Part shown: positions 17,341 to 26,827 of the stretch, one piece after another
How positions within the stretch are numbered: position 1 is the first letter of the stretch
How the letters are laid out: each line of letters opens with the position of its first letter
Made by a program: the position numbers and the translations under genes
Notes under the pieces: generated by a model
Told to the model about the DNA's origin: nothing
Seen by the model: the letters and a program-made list of their open reading frames with translations, nothing else
Database searches by the model: none
DNA from: Vibrio sp. MEBiC08052
GTDB lineage: Bacteria; Pseudomonadota; Gammaproteobacteria; Enterobacterales; Vibrionaceae
DNA: 64,000 bases
NCBI RefSeq assembly: GCF_001506075.1
Contig: NZ_KQ947475.1
Coordinates: forward strand, 1,235,731 to 1,299,730
Direction: 5' to 3'

Positions 17341-17952
17341 ATGGATGTTTTGCTGTATAGCGCGAAGGGCTCCAATAGCTCAGAAAGAGTACAGTGGGCG
17401 CTTAACTTTAAGCGTATCCCTTACCAAGTGATTGAGGTCAGCTCGCAAGAGTTGACCTCAACTTATCTTGCAATTAATCCGTTTGGCTATGTTCCGTCAC
17501 TCGCGGTAGATGGTTTCGTGTTTTCTGAGTCAATGGCGATTGCAGAGTATCTCGAAGAACGATTTACTCACCTCCCTTTACTTGGTGAAAATCTTAATGA
17601 AAAGACCCATATCCGTCGTGTCTGTGAATATGTTAATGGCAGTATTCATTCACCGCAAAACAGAACAGTGCTTAAATTTTTGCGCCCGGAACTTGATGAG
17701 GCTTCGAAACGTCAACTTCGTGGCGAGTGGATTATGCATTGTCTCGCGAAGCTAAGTTCATCTATCTGTCACGAGTCTGGGTATGCAATTGGTCATGGAT
17801 TTAGTCTTGCGGATATATTTGTTGCGTCAATATATAAAAAAGCGCTGCAACATGGTTGTCGTGGCAATGCATTCTACAATGAACATCTGATGTTTATTCG
17901 CAACAATGAAAAGGTTGCGGCTTCAGAACCACCGGCATACAAACCCAATTGA
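17341..17952 (+). CDS. Glutathione S-transferase family protein
   Basis: 203 residues. The thioredoxin-like N-terminal domain has SSERVQWALNFKRIPYQVIE (active-site Ser region of the zeta/maleylacetoacetate isomerase type), NPFGYVPSL with the cis-Pro, and the glutathione-binding ESMAIAEYLEE. The C-terminal helical domain has FSLADIFVASIY. The start at 17341 is preceded by AGGAGG (17325-17330) and gives the canonical N-terminus. It is cytoplasmic; the substrate is not predictable. The tyrosine-degradation partners of maiA are absent nearby, so a general GST role is as likely as maleylacetoacetate isomerase. Confidence 0.82.
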   Translation: MDVLLYSAKGSNSSERVQWALNFKRIPYQVIEVSSQELTSTYLAINPFGYVPSLAVDGFVFSESMAIAEYLEERFTHLPLLGENLNEKTHIRRVCEYVNGSIHSPQNRTVLKFLRPELDEASKRQLRGEWIMHCLAKLSSSICHESGYAIGHGFSLADIFVASIYKKALQHGCRGNAFYNEHLMFIRNNEKVAASEPPAYKPN

Positions 17953-18040
17953 CGGTCATCCTATTCGATGTCGCGTATTACTGACTTACGGTTGTGAAGT
18001 GATGATGCGTACAGTGATGGGGCCGTACGTTTGATATTAA

Positions 18041-18070
18041 AGAGGGGAGGCCATGGATGGCTTCCCCTCT
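18041..18070. terminator. Convergent hairpin between gst and the chemoreceptor gene
   Basis: AGAGGGGAGGCCA / TGGCTTCCCCTCT forms a 13-bp stem (one G-T pair) with a 4-nt loop. Read on the minus strand it is followed by TTTAATAT, so it fits best as the terminator of the chemoreceptor gene ending at 18107. On the plus strand the following tract is poor. Confidence 0.7.
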
Positions 18071-18106
18071 TGCTGTTGAGATGTATCTGTTGAGGCGCGT
18101 TCGGGA

Positions 18107-20050
18107 TTAAATTTTAAAGCGTGCAACTAAGTGATTCAATTGCTCTGCCAGTCGGGCGATTTCACCACTGGATTGGCGGGCTTCATTGGATGCAACGGCA
18201 TTTTCCTCAGCGATTTGACGCACATTGACGATATTTTCGTTAATGCTTTCCGCTACGGTGCTTTGTTGCTCAGAAGCACTGGCAATTTGCATATTCATGT
18301 CATTGATGACACCGATGGCATGAATGATCGCTTGCAAAGTCTCATTGGTCTCATCGGCCTGTTCGACACATGCCGCTGCTTGTTTTTTCCCTTGATTCAT
18401 CGCATCGACGGTACTTTGCGTGCCTTGTTGAAGTTGCTCAATGATATTCTGAATCTCTTGAGTGGAATCCTGTGTTCTGGATGCCAGTGAGCGAACTTCA
18501 TCAGCCACAACGGCAAATCCGCGGCCTTGCTCTCCGGCCCGGGCAGCTTCGATTGCAGCGTTCAGGGCGAGCAGGTTGGTCTGTTCAGCAATTCCCCGAA
18601 TCACATCCAGAATTGTACTGATGTTGTGAACTTCTTGTTCTACCTCGCTGAGTTTTTCCGAAGATTGTGTGACGCTGTCTGAGAGTGAATGGATGGCAGT
18701 GATGGTTCGTGCCACAACATTCGCTCCGGATTCAGCTTCCTGATTGGCTTTATCGGCCGCACCGGCTGCCTGAGATGCACTGTTCGCAACGTCATGAACG
18801 GTCACTGTCATCTCATTCATCGCGGTTGCAACCATTTCTGTTTCTGATTCTTGGCGGATAATACTTTGACTGCTTTGCTCGGTGACAGCTGCCAGTTCAG
18901 TGGAGGCTGATGCAAGCTCGGTACTGGCTCCGGAAATCGTGGTTATCATCTGTTTCAGATTCATCGCTGTGTTTTGCACTGCTGCAAGCAGCAACCCGGT
19001 TTCATCTTTACTGGTTTTTCCGACATCAACCGTTAGATCGCCTTCTGCCAGTCGATTGGCAGCACTGACGGCTTTATGAACCGGTTTGGTAATCGCAATA
19101 GTCAGCACATAGGAGGCAGCGATCCCCAATAAAATTGCCAGCACAGATAACAACATGGTGATTTCAATACTTCTGTTAGTACTGTCTTTTAACTGCGGTC
19201 CGAGTGTGTCCTGCTCTTGCATCACCAACTGTGTAACTTTCTCGACATCTGCAGCAATCTGAGGACCTAGTTTATCCAATGTCTCAATAATCGTATTGGC
19301 TTGTGAAATCTGGCTGTGGATGTCACGCATATCTCTGAGATAATCCTGATGTGCGTTCAGGAAAGTGGTTAACAGGTTTTGCTGCGGTGTTCCTTGTAGA
19401 TCTTGCTTCAGCGCCTGTATTTCATCCTGTAGTTCTTGATCCATATTGGTAATCGCGGTGGTGAAATCTTCATCACGACTGCTCTGCAGATATTTAACCA
19501 CGAACAGACGTCCGACAAGCATACCGCGCTGCGCCTGACCGGCATGGTAGGTGAGTTTTGTATTACCTTCTTGATAGGCTGAGTTGATAATTTGAGCAAT
19601 AGCCTTGCGCATATCTTCGCCATAGATACCTAATTGTGTTTCAAGAGCATTGCGTTGTCTGACTACTTCAACAGCTTGCTTAAAGGCGTTATTGTAGGTG
19701 TCAATTGAACGACCCACTTGATCAATCAGGTCTTTCCTTTCCGGTGACTGAACAGATTGTTTCGCCTCATCTAAGAAATCCTGCATTTTGGCAAGATAGT
19801 TTTGATAGGTTGTGATGTCTTCAGTTTCTCTGGTGATCAGAAAATCTTTCACATTCATGCGAACCATCAGCATGTTCGTTTGTAATCGACTTGAAATATT
19901 TGTCTCTCGGGCCAAATCTCTATACTTGTCGATCCCGTCACTGACTGACTGTAATGCAAAGATGCTCGCCCCTAAAACAATCGATAATAAAATTAGTACG
20001 ACAGCAAACCCCGCGCCAATTTTTAGACCAAGTCTTAAATCCCTAAACAT
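18107..20050 (-). CDS. Methyl-accepting chemotaxis protein
   Basis: 647 residues. TM1 spans about 9-31 and TM2 about 298-320. Between them lies a ~265-residue all-helical periplasmic sensor, a length and helix pattern suggesting a helical bimodular (HBM) domain. A HAMP region ([18 protein letters not shown]) and the full cytoplasmic signalling coiled coil follow, with the invariant hairpin tip [20 protein letters not shown] that binds CheA/CheW. No C-terminal CheR/CheB-tethering pentapeptide is present (ends VARFKI). HBM receptors often sense TCA-cycle acids or similar metabolites, but the ligand here is unknown. It is monocistronic with a hairpin terminator downstream. Confidence 0.93.
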   Translation of the reverse strand: MFRDLRLGLKIGAGFAVVLILLSIVLGASIFALQSVSDGIDKYRDLARETNISSRLQTNMLMVRMNVKDFLITRETEDITTYQNYLAKMQDFLDEAKQSVQSPERKDLIDQVGRSIDTYNNAFKQAVEVVRQRNALETQLGIYGEDMRKAIAQIINSAYQEGNTKLTYHAGQAQRGMLVGRLFVVKYLQSSRDEDFTTAITNMDQELQDEIQALKQDLQGTPQQNLLTTFLNAHQDYLRDMRDIHSQISQANTIIETLDKLGPQIAADVEKVTQLVMQEQDTLGPQLKDSTNRSIEITMLLSVLAILLGIAASYVLTIAITKPVHKAVSAANRLAEGDLTVDVGKTSKDETGLLLAAVQNTAMNLKQMITTISGASTELASASTELAAVTEQSSQSIIRQESETEMVATAMNEMTVTVHDVANSASQAAGAADKANQEAESGANVVARTITAIHSLSDSVTQSSEKLSEVEQEVHNISTILDVIRGIAEQTNLLALNAAIEAARAGEQGRGFAVVADEVRSLASRTQDSTQEIQNIIEQLQQGTQSTVDAMNQGKKQAAACVEQADETNETLQAIIHAIGVINDMNMQIASASEQQSTVAESINENIVNVRQIAEENAVASNEARQSSGEIARLAEQLNHLVARFKI

Positions 20051-20257
20051 ATTTTCACCTATTCATCTGTTTTGATAATTCTTTTTGACGTTATTTTTGG
20101 CAATAAATACGTGCCAGAGAAGCGACAAAATACACAACACATGATATCAGACCAATATACAAATTATAGACTATTGATAACTCGTCAGAGTAGTTAAACG
20201 AACCGGATTGAAAATATCTGGGAGATAATGCCGATAGTTTGATTTAGCAACGGGTAA

Positions 20258-20308
20258 ATTGGATGCCGCAATCCCAATATATGACATGGTCGTGTTGCTG
20301 CATCCAAT
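20258..20308. repeat. 14-bp interrupted inverted repeat
   Basis: ATTGGATGCCGCAA (20258-20271) and TTGCTGCATCCAAT (20295-20308) are inverted copies with one mismatch around a 23-bp loop. It lies between the DUF1820 stop (minus, 20315) and the chemoreceptor start (minus, 20050). It could end the DUF1820 transcript, or be a protein-binding site. The plus-strand T-tract after it is on the wrong side for the minus gene. Confidence 0.55.
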
Positions 20309-20314
20309 TGATAT

Positions 20315-20638
20315 TTATTTTTTCGGGGTATAAATGGGGCCGGGAAAGTGGGTCACTTTATCTGCCAAATCAACGATTTTGGCGGTACCTTGCCGGACAA
20401 CCTGATCAATTCTTAAAACGCTATGCATGGGGAGGTAAGTTCGTTCTACGCCCACAAACTCATCTTTTAGTTTTTCATGACTCGGATCGACCACGATAGA
20501 GGTATGGGTATCCCAGACAAAATCACCAATTTCAATAAAACCAAATAGGTTACTGGTGATCAGCTCCCGGACAAAAATTTCGTACTGTTTTCCTGCTTGC
20601 AAAAATGTGACTTTAAATAATGGGTTGTGTTGATTCAT
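20315..20638 (-). CDS. DUF1820 family protein
   Basis: 107 residues, a small cytoplasmic protein. It matches the DUF1820 pattern: PLFKVTFLQAGKQYEIFVRE, LFGFIEIGDFVWD, a VVDPSHEKLKDEF block and the late HSVLRIDQVV with a basic end. Function is unknown; homologues are common in marine gammaproteobacteria as I recall. It is monocistronic, divergent from the amino-acid-binding protein gene. Confidence 0.8.
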   Translation of the reverse strand: MNQHNPLFKVTFLQAGKQYEIFVRELITSNLFGFIEIGDFVWDTHTSIVVDPSHEKLKDEFVGVERTYLPMHSVLRIDQVVRQGTAKIVDLADKVTHFPGPIYTPKK

Positions 20639-20999
20639 ATAAATTGAAATGAGTCGGCTAAATATGTTTGATTATACCGATTCTCAATTGAAGTTGACAA
20701 TTCTGCCGATTGATTTGAAACGGGGAAATGACCCAAAGTAAACATTTATCTAAGTGAAAAATGCTATTTGAACCGATTCATATAATGTCATTGGGTATTT
20801 CTTCATAGATTGATACGGAGGGGCGATATTTGAGCATAAGATATAATGAGAATGGATTGAAATTGTGACGTTTTTCCCTGATGATGCTGTGCTCATCATA
20901 TCCATGACCTGATTTCGGGAATGACCTGATGATATGATGTTGATCATTTACTTAAAAATAATATTACTTAAAGCACAACAAGTTACGGAATTATTCATC
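20639..20999. other. Divergent regulatory interval
   Basis: AT-rich spacer between the divergent DUF1820 (minus) and solute-binding-protein (plus) genes. TATAAT hexamers occur at 20781 and 20842 but without a well-spaced -35. No gene, repeat or clear operator was found. Confidence 0.5.
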
Positions 21000-21818
21000 A
21001 TGACAATTCATCTAGTGAAAAAAGGAATGCGTCGGTTGTTGACCGGTTTGGTCATCGGCACTGCTGCCTTCTCTGCGACGACATTTGCGACAGCATCCAC
21101 CATTGAGGGCATTTTAAAGTCAGGTGAGCTTAAATTTTGTTTTGAAGCCGGATATGTGCCGTTTGAGATGACCAGTAAAGATGGTCGCTTCATTGGTTTT
21201 GATATCGATATTGCGAAACATATGGCGCATTCGATCGATGTGAAATTTGTGCCGGTCAATACAGCATGGGATGGTATTATTCCGGCATTACAGACCGGAA
21301 AGTGTGATTTCATCGGGGGAATGACGGTGACACCGAAACGCAATCTGAAGGTGTCGTTTGCCGATGCTTATATGCAGATTGGTCAGACGGTTTTACTGTC
21401 ACCGAAACTGGCCGGAAAGATTCATAGTTATCGTGATTTGAATGATGCCAAGTATACGGTGACGACTCAAATGGGGACGACAGGTGCAGAAGCAGCGAAG
21501 AAATATCTGTCCAAAGCAAAAGTGGATCTCTACGATACTTCTGCTGATGCGGTGTTACAGGTTGCCAATGGCCGAGCCGATGCTTTTGTTTACGATTTGC
21601 CCTATAACGCGATGTACGCTGCGCAGCATTCACAGCAGGTGGTTCATCTTGATGAAGCATTCACTTTCGAACCTCTCGGCTGGGCTGTACGTCAGGGCGA
21701 TGCGGAATTTGTCAACTTCCTGAATAATTATTTAAAACAGATTCGTGGTGATGGCACTTATGATCGGATTTACACCAAATGGTTTAAATCCGATAAATGG
21801 ATAAAAAGCGTTCAGTAA
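21000..21818 (+). CDS. Periplasmic amino-acid-binding protein (SBP family 3)
   Basis: 272 residues from the ATG at 21000. A basic start and hydrophobic stretch (GLVIGTAAFSATTFATAS) form a signal peptide. The mature part is a typical family 3 binding protein: GELKFCFEAGYVPFEM, then GFDIDIAKHMAHSI, then the GGMTVTPKR motif, then the hinge and second lobe with GTTGAEAAKKYL. It would deliver a polar amino acid to an ABC permease. No permease or ATPase gene is adjacent, so it either borrows a transporter or is a receptor ligand-binder. A strong bidirectional terminator follows. Confidence 0.87.
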   Translation: MTIHLVKKGMRRLLTGLVIGTAAFSATTFATASTIEGILKSGELKFCFEAGYVPFEMTSKDGRFIGFDIDIAKHMAHSIDVKFVPVNTAWDGIIPALQTGKCDFIGGMTVTPKRNLKVSFADAYMQIGQTVLLSPKLAGKIHSYRDLNDAKYTVTTQMGTTGAEAAKKYLSKAKVDLYDTSADAVLQVANGRADAFVYDLPYNAMYAAQHSQQVVHLDEAFTFEPLGWAVRQGDAEFVNFLNNYLKQIRGDGTYDRIYTKWFKSDKWIKSVQ

Positions 21819-21844
21819 TCCGGAGCTGTCAACGGAGCCCTATC

Positions 21845-21875
21845 AAAAAAACACCGACTGCTTCGGTGTTTTTTT
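21845..21875. terminator. Bidirectional terminator
   Basis: AACACCGA (21850-21857) pairs with TCGGTGTT (21863-21870). It is flanked by an A-run upstream and a T-run downstream, so it can end both the binding-protein transcript (plus) and the ada transcript (minus). Confidence 0.88.
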
Positions 21876-21943
21876 ATGGGCGGATATTTTGAGACCGGCC
21901 CCAGTTGCAGGTGTAACCCTTCCTGTAACTGGGGTATATCCAA

Positions 21944-23011
21944 TCAACAGTTAGATTTTTCATGTTCCAGTAGCCAGCGTTTACGTTCCAGCCCCCCGGC
22001 ATAACCGACCAGCTTGCCATTTTTGCCGATGACGCGATGACACGGGATAATGATTGCGATGCGGTTATGGCCGTTGGCGGAAGCAACTGCCCGGACTGCG
22101 GTGGGGTTATTGATGGCTTCCGCTTGTTGCTGGTAAGATGCTGTCGAGCCATATTCGATTTGCTGTAAAGCTTGCCATACCTCTTTTTGGAAGGGGGTTC
22201 CCGGTGAGTGAATGCTCACGTCAAATTGCTTGCGTGTCCCTGCGAAATACTCGGCAATCTCTTGTTTGGCTTGGCGAATATGGTCATTTTCTCCATTGAT
22301 AATGGTTGCTTTCAGCAAACGTTGTAAATCCCGGAATTCCGTTTCCAGCATACGTCGTTCGACAAACTCCAGCAAACAGATGCCTTCATCGGTTGCACAG
22401 ACGAACATTGGTCCCAGTGGTGTGGTAAACCGATTGATTAGGATGACTTGACTATCGCTACTTTGGTTTGGTGATTTTCCCATAACTTTCTTAAACGTAT
22501 ATCCGAATCCACTCAGGGATTCATATCCCATGTCGTAGGCTGTGTCCATGAGTTTCTTTCCTTCTTTGAGTTCGACCAGCGCGTTGTTGATACGATACAT
22601 CCGCTGGAAAGTATGAAAAGTGATGCCATAGTTTTTCTTAAACCAGCGGCGGACCATCTCCGGCTGTATCTGGTGCTGTCTCAACTGACTGTCCGATATT
22701 TTTTCTTTCGGGTGCTGACGGACCAGCTCGATAGCCAGTGCAACAGATGAGGGAGCTTCACTGGCATTTTCAGTCGGTTTACAAATCTTACAGGGGCGAA
22801 AGCCTGCATCAAGCGCTGCTTTGAATGTCGGATAAAAATCAACATTTTCTTTCTTCGGCTTGCGGGCCCGGCAGGTGGCGATACAGAAGATTGATGTCGT
22901 TTTGACCCCGGCATAGAAAGTCCCGACATAGCTGGGATCTTTATCTATCAGTGCCTGATAGTAACGGTTGATCTGCTGCGGGTTGGTAATTGGTTGTCTG
23001 TGTGTTTGCAT
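21944..23011 (-). CDS. ada: Ada: methylphosphotriester/O6-methylguanine transferase and regulator
   Basis: 355 residues from the Met at 23011. The N-Ada domain has the four zinc Cys (C43, C47, C74, C77 in IFCIATC and RPCKICKP), of which the first is the methyl acceptor that converts Ada into an activator. An AraC-type helix-turn-helix follows (about 90-190). The C-terminal MGMT domain has IPCHRVIG with the O6-methylguanine acceptor Cys. It repairs alkylated DNA and induces its own regulon. It is downstream of alkB on the same strand, separated by about 116 bp. An in-frame 26-residue N-terminal extension exists, and the start choice is uncertain. Confidence 0.9.
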   Translation of the reverse strand: MQTHRQPITNPQQINRYYQALIDKDPSYVGTFYAGVKTTSIFCIATCRARKPKKENVDFYPTFKAALDAGFRPCKICKPTENASEAPSSVALAIELVRQHPKEKISDSQLRQHQIQPEMVRRWFKKNYGITFHTFQRMYRINNALVELKEGKKLMDTAYDMGYESLSGFGYTFKKVMGKSPNQSSDSQVILINRFTTPLGPMFVCATDEGICLLEFVERRMLETEFRDLQRLLKATIINGENDHIRQAKQEIAEYFAGTRKQFDVSIHSPGTPFQKEVWQALQQIEYGSTASYQQQAEAINNPTAVRAVASANGHNRIAIIIPCHRVIGKNGKLVGYAGGLERKRWLLEHEKSNC

Positions 23012-23127
23012 CAGGCGCGATCTTCTGTGGTCTTTGATGAAGAAACCATACATGGAAAAAAAGTAGTGTGACAACCAATAAATGGACAACTATTTTTTCG
23101 TCCGGGCTCGGTCAGTGTCGGAACCGA

Positions 23128-23718
23128 TTACTCTGATAAGATCTGACGAAATGTCAGACTGATCCGTTGCTCGGTGACCTTGTTACTTTTGTTGATGCCG
23201 TGTCGCCAGTAATGCTGAATCGGACCTTCCATAATCAGCAATGAACCATCTGTAGGAGTGATAGTGAAGCGGTCTACACCGTTACGGTGTCTGAACTGCA
23301 AGGGTCTGGCCGTACCGAAGGTAAGCATCGCGACGACCGGGTTTGAGCCTAATTCGGGTTCATTGTCGGCGTGCATCCCCATATTGTGTTGCCCGTGTTG
23401 ATACCAGTTGCCCAATACCGAGTTAAACGGGCACCCTGACACGTCTTCGACAATTGTCTTGAGTTGTTTCAATAGCGGTGGCCATGGCGTGGGTTCCAGA
23501 CGAACTTTTGAATAAGTGTATGCTTTGTCACCGTACCAACATTGTAGTCTGGGGGTGTGATAATGGCGCCCAAACAAGTAGACATCACCCTGATACCAGT
23601 TCAGTGAGTTTTGCAAGGTGTGTGTCAGTGCATTCGTCTCGCTGAGCAGCGGACTCACATAGCGTAATCTGCCATCCGACAGTTCGATGATTTCAGGATT
23701 CTGGTTGGAAACGATCAT
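23128..23718 (-). CDS. alkB: AlkB-type 2OG-Fe(II) dioxygenase
   Basis: 196 residues from the ATG at 23718. The iron ligands are visible in MHADNE (HxD) and in the downstream His of GPIQHYW. The 2-oxoglutarate-binding Arg is in RISLTFR, and NWYQHGQHNMG precedes the HxD as in AlkB homologues. It oxidatively removes methyl groups from 1-meA/3-meC in DNA or RNA. The sequence is closer to the short ALKBH2/3-like bacterial branch than to E. coli AlkB. The start overlaps the end of the hydrolase gene by 26 bp, so translation is coupled, and ada follows: an alkylation-repair operon. Confidence 0.87.
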   Translation of the reverse strand: MIVSNQNPEIIELSDGRLRYVSPLLSETNALTHTLQNSLNWYQGDVYLFGRHYHTPRLQCWYGDKAYTYSKVRLEPTPWPPLLKQLKTIVEDVSGCPFNSVLGNWYQHGQHNMGMHADNEPELGSNPVVAMLTFGTARPLQFRHRNGVDRFTITPTDGSLLIMEGPIQHYWRHGINKSNKVTEQRISLTFRQILSE

Positions 23719-24325
23719 AGCGGATGAATCCATCGATTTGTGAGGCAAGTGTTTGTGCATACAGCATCGTGGTATGCGCATAGCGAATTTCAAGATGATC
23801 GGTCATCCCGGGGATTTTGGTCTCTTCAACGGTGACTGTGCCGTCCGATGCGGAGTCATTACCCAATAGCATCGGGCGAAGCCCAAAAGCAACGGTGCCG
23901 GCGATGCTGCCGAGTTTTTGGGGAAAGCGCCATTCATCTTCGTGCTGCTGTAATCCATAATTGGGTGAATTACCGAGGATCATGCCGAATCCCATTGCCT
24001 GAATTTTGCTAATAATCGACGCTCCCTGAAGTGGTGAACCAATCGTCACCACATGAGAAATTTGAGTCGTGGGCGGCTTGCGGGAGGCGAGATAGTTTTT
24101 GATCATCAGCCCACCGAGACTGTGACCGACCAGAATATTGGTGTGGGTTTGATCGAGTGCCGCATCAATTGCACTGAATAGTTTCTCATCATCGATGGCG
24201 ACGGTATTGTAGCTGAGAACTTCCGTAGTATAACCGAGCTGGTTTAATCGCTGACGCAGTGGTTGTAGCGCGATGCCATGCATATACAAACCGTGGAGGA
24301 GAATGATTTTCATAGACTCTTTCAT
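23693..24325 (-). CDS. Alpha/beta hydrolase (lipase-like)
   Basis: 210 residues. A short alpha/beta-hydrolase core begins with IILLHGLYMHG (oxyanion region). The nucleophile elbow is GHSLGG, and a late SDGTVTVEETKIPG segment provides the Asp region, with the catalytic His near HTTML. There is no signal peptide. The AGGA site before the ATG at 24325 is good. It heads the alkB-ada cluster on the minus strand and overlaps alkB. Its role there is unclear; esterase activity on lipids or peptides is a guess. Confidence 0.82.
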   Translation of the reverse strand: MKESMKIILLHGLYMHGIALQPLRQRLNQLGYTTEVLSYNTVAIDDEKLFSAIDAALDQTHTNILVGHSLGGLMIKNYLASRKPPTTQISHVVTIGSPLQGASIISKIQAMGFGMILGNSPNYGLQQHEDEWRFPQKLGSIAGTVAFGLRPMLLGNDSASDGTVTVEETKIPGMTDHLEIRYAHTTMLYAQTLASQIDGFIRYDRFQPES

Positions 24326-24463
24326 GTCAGATTTCCTAAAGACTGAACTGCATCGTATGGAGAAACTGGATCATGTGCAATATCGCTGATCATGATGTGA
24401 TGAACAGATCCAGTGATTCTAAATTGGATCAGTTTTGTTACATTCAATCGTGAGTATAAGGTG

Positions 24464-25675
24464 TTACTCGTCTGTCATGATCTGTTGAAGCAGGTTACTT
24501 TCGTGCAGTGCCCGCTTAATTAATGCATACCCCCCGATGGTGTCCTGTTGTTGAAAACGGGCTTGTTCAAGGCGTAAATCTCCGGCAAAACTGGGGAGCG
24601 TTTGACGCTGAATTTGTTCCAGTAGCAAAGGAAACAAAACTGGGGCCGTCTGAATCATTTCTCCGGCAAACAGAATTTTTTCCGGATTGAATACATTGAC
24701 CAACATCCCCAATACACGACCGAGATATTGGGCGGCCTGCTGGATGATATGCATTGCGACGGCATCTCGCTGAAGCGCGGCATGACAAAGCTGTTTTATG
24801 GTGAGATTGTCCGGAGATAGGCTGCTGGGGTGGCCTCTTTGCAAGAGAATCTCCGTTTGCTTCAGCAAGGCTTGGTTCGACACCACCGTCTCAAGACAAC
24901 CAAAGCTACCGCAGTGGCAGCGTTGTCCGAATGGATCAATCTGAATATGTCCGATCTCGCCAATCGGACGGTGTTTACCCAAAAGCAACTGTCCATCCGT
25001 AATAATCCCGGCACCGACCCCGTGATGAATACTGATCAGGATGAAGTCATCACACTGTTTGGCTTCGCCCAGATAGTATTCAGAGAGTGCTCTGGCCCGA
25101 ATGTCATTGCCGATATAGATAGGCAGTCCCAGCTCTTCAAGTGCTGAAGATAACTTGAGGCCGGCAATTTTATGATTGGGAGAGTAATGGATCATCCCTG
25201 AGGTTGGATCGACCAAACCAGCCATGGTAATCGCAATCGCAATCAATTTATGTGTCGCATACTGAGTGCGGATTTGACAGATTTCATCGCGGAGTGTGTC
25301 AACAATGCCTTGTGTATCGTGCGACTCAATCGGTGTTTGTTGGACATGATGGATCTGTCCGGATAAATCCATCAGGCTGGCTTGAATCATATCTCGCCCT
25401 AACCGACAGGAGACAAAGTAGAAATCCCGTTGGTTGGTGGTCAGCGAGATTGCCGGTCGTCCTCCGGTTGATGCTTGTTGCTCAACCTCGGTAATGAGGT
25501 TATGGGCCAGTAGCTGACGCGTAATATTGGTGACACTGGCAGGAGCCAGCGCACTCTGTTGAGCAATTCTGACGCGGGAAATCGGTCCTTTCTGGTCGAT
25601 CAACTGATAGACCAGTGCCGCATTGACCTGTTTGAGTTGCTCATGATTTGTCACTTGTCTGCTACGTTTGACCAT
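24464..25675 (-). CDS. nagC: ROK-family repressor NagC
   Basis: 403 residues. An N-terminal winged helix-turn-helix (about 10-70, with SRVRIAQQSALAPASVTNIT) precedes a ROK sugar-binding domain. That domain has the GHIQIDPFG segment and zinc motif CHCGSFGCLE. NagC represses GlcNAc-use genes and is released by GlcNAc-6-phosphate. The ATG follows the nagA stop directly (TAAATG), giving a nagB-nagA-nagC operon divergent from nagE. Mlc is the alternative family member, but the location favours NagC. Confidence 0.92.
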   Translation of the reverse strand: MVKRSRQVTNHEQLKQVNAALVYQLIDQKGPISRVRIAQQSALAPASVTNITRQLLAHNLITEVEQQASTGGRPAISLTTNQRDFYFVSCRLGRDMIQASLMDLSGQIHHVQQTPIESHDTQGIVDTLRDEICQIRTQYATHKLIAIAITMAGLVDPTSGMIHYSPNHKIAGLKLSSALEELGLPIYIGNDIRARALSEYYLGEAKQCDDFILISIHHGVGAGIITDGQLLLGKHRPIGEIGHIQIDPFGQRCHCGSFGCLETVVSNQALLKQTEILLQRGHPSSLSPDNLTIKQLCHAALQRDAVAMHIIQQAAQYLGRVLGMLVNVFNPEKILFAGEMIQTAPVLFPLLLEQIQRQTLPSFAGDLRLEQARFQQQDTIGGYALIKRALHESNLLQQIMTDE

Positions 25676-26827
25676 TTAATGCATGTCCTTTGTCCACTCG
25701 CCATTGACCAGCGTGTTAATCACCTGATAAGCCGGATCGAGAATGGTCAGATTGGCAATCATACCGGGACGGATCGCTCCGAGCAGGTGATCCATCTTGA
25801 TGGCCCGGGCTGGGTAGAGTGTCGCCATCCGGAAGGCTTCTTCCTGTGAAATTTCAGCTTGCTCAACCAGCAGACGAATACCTTCATTCATGGTGAGTGC
25901 TGAGCCGCCCAGCGTACCATCCTGATCGACACACTTGCCGTCACGGATAAACACGGGGGTGCCACAGAAATCAAACTCAGTCATCCCTGCCGGAGGCGTC
26001 GCAGCTGCGGTTGCATCCGTCACCAGACAAAGCCGCTCACCCATGACTTTCTTCGCGGTCCGGACGTTCGCCCAATGGACATGATAACCATCAGCGATAA
26101 TACCGGCATGAACATCATTGCGGTCAAATACCGCACCGACGACACCGGGAGAACGACCATTCTCCATCGAGGTCATTGCATTATACAGATGCGTTGCAAA
26201 GCTCGCGCCCTGTTCAAAGGCTTGGTTGGCTTGCTCATAGGTTGCTGCCGTATGACCGACGCTGACAATGATACCGGCTTTGTGCAGTTGTCTCAGATGC
26301 TCATTATGGTTCATCTCTGGTGCGAGTGTGACTTTTTTCAGCCACGATGCCTGTTCAGTCAACCAGTTGATCATGTCATTGTCTGGCTGGCGTAACTGCT
26401 CGAGCGGATGAATACCTTTGCGCACCGGATTGGTATAAGGGCCTTCAAGGTGCATCCCCAATACCTGATGTTGATGTTGGGTCATGTACAGGCGTGTTGT
26501 CTCTACCGCTTGTCGAATCACGTTGTCACTGTCACTGATCAATGTCGGCAGAAAGCTGGTTGTACCGGTTTGCAGGTTGGTGAGATGCATGTGTTCCAGC
26601 GTTGCCAAGGTCGGAGCGCTATTGAACATCACGCCACCGCAGCCGTTCAGCTGTAAGTCGATAAAGCCGGGAGACAAAATGTGGCCATGCAAATCGAACC
26701 GAGGGATATCTTCAGACAGTTCTGACATCGGGACTAAAGCGTGAATTTTTCCTTTGCTGATGACAACCGCAGTATCCAGTAATCTTTCATCGCCTGTCAG
26801 AATCTCACCGTGACATAGTGCGAACAT
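25676..26827 (-). CDS. nagA: N-acetylglucosamine-6-phosphate deacetylase
   Basis: 383 residues of the amidohydrolase fold: GFIDLQLNGCGG near the N-terminus, HLEGPYTNP, the metal His residues in SVGHTAATYEQ and FATHLYNAM, and VTDATAAATPPAG with the catalytic Asp. It converts GlcNAc-6-P into GlcN-6-P plus acetate in the cytoplasm, the step before NagB. Its ATG immediately follows the nagB stop (TAAATG), and its own stop abuts nagC in the same way. Confidence 0.95.
   Translation of the reverse strand: MFALCHGEILTGDERLLDTAVVISKGKIHALVPMSELSEDIPRFDLHGHILSPGFIDLQLNGCGGVMFNSAPTLATLEHMHLTNLQTGTTSFLPTLISDSDNVIRQAVETTRLYMTQHQHQVLGMHLEGPYTNPVRKGIHPLEQLRQPDNDMINWLTEQASWLKKVTLAPEMNHNEHLRQLHKAGIIVSVGHTAATYEQANQAFEQGASFATHLYNAMTSMENGRSPGVVGAVFDRNDVHAGIIADGYHVHWANVRTAKKVMGERLCLVTDATAAATPPAGMTEFDFCGTPVFIRDGKCVDQDGTLGGSALTMNEGIRLLVEQAEISQEEAFRMATLYPARAIKMDHLLGAIRPGMIANLTILDPAYQVINTLVNGEWTKDMH

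Noticed and set aside
12514..17960. An integron-type cassette array
   Set aside because: Many small same-strand single genes and a catB relic suggest it, but I found no integrase and no repeated attC-like inverted elements between the genes.
239..18100. A genomic island integrated at tRNA-Arg
   Set aside because: No integrase follows the tRNA, and I could not find a second copy of the tRNA 3' end as an attachment repeat.
20212..20238. A sigma-28-like sequence (GAAAATAT ... GCCGATAG) for the chemoreceptor
   Set aside because: It points to the plus strand, away from the minus-strand chemoreceptor gene, and has no gene downstream in the right orientation.
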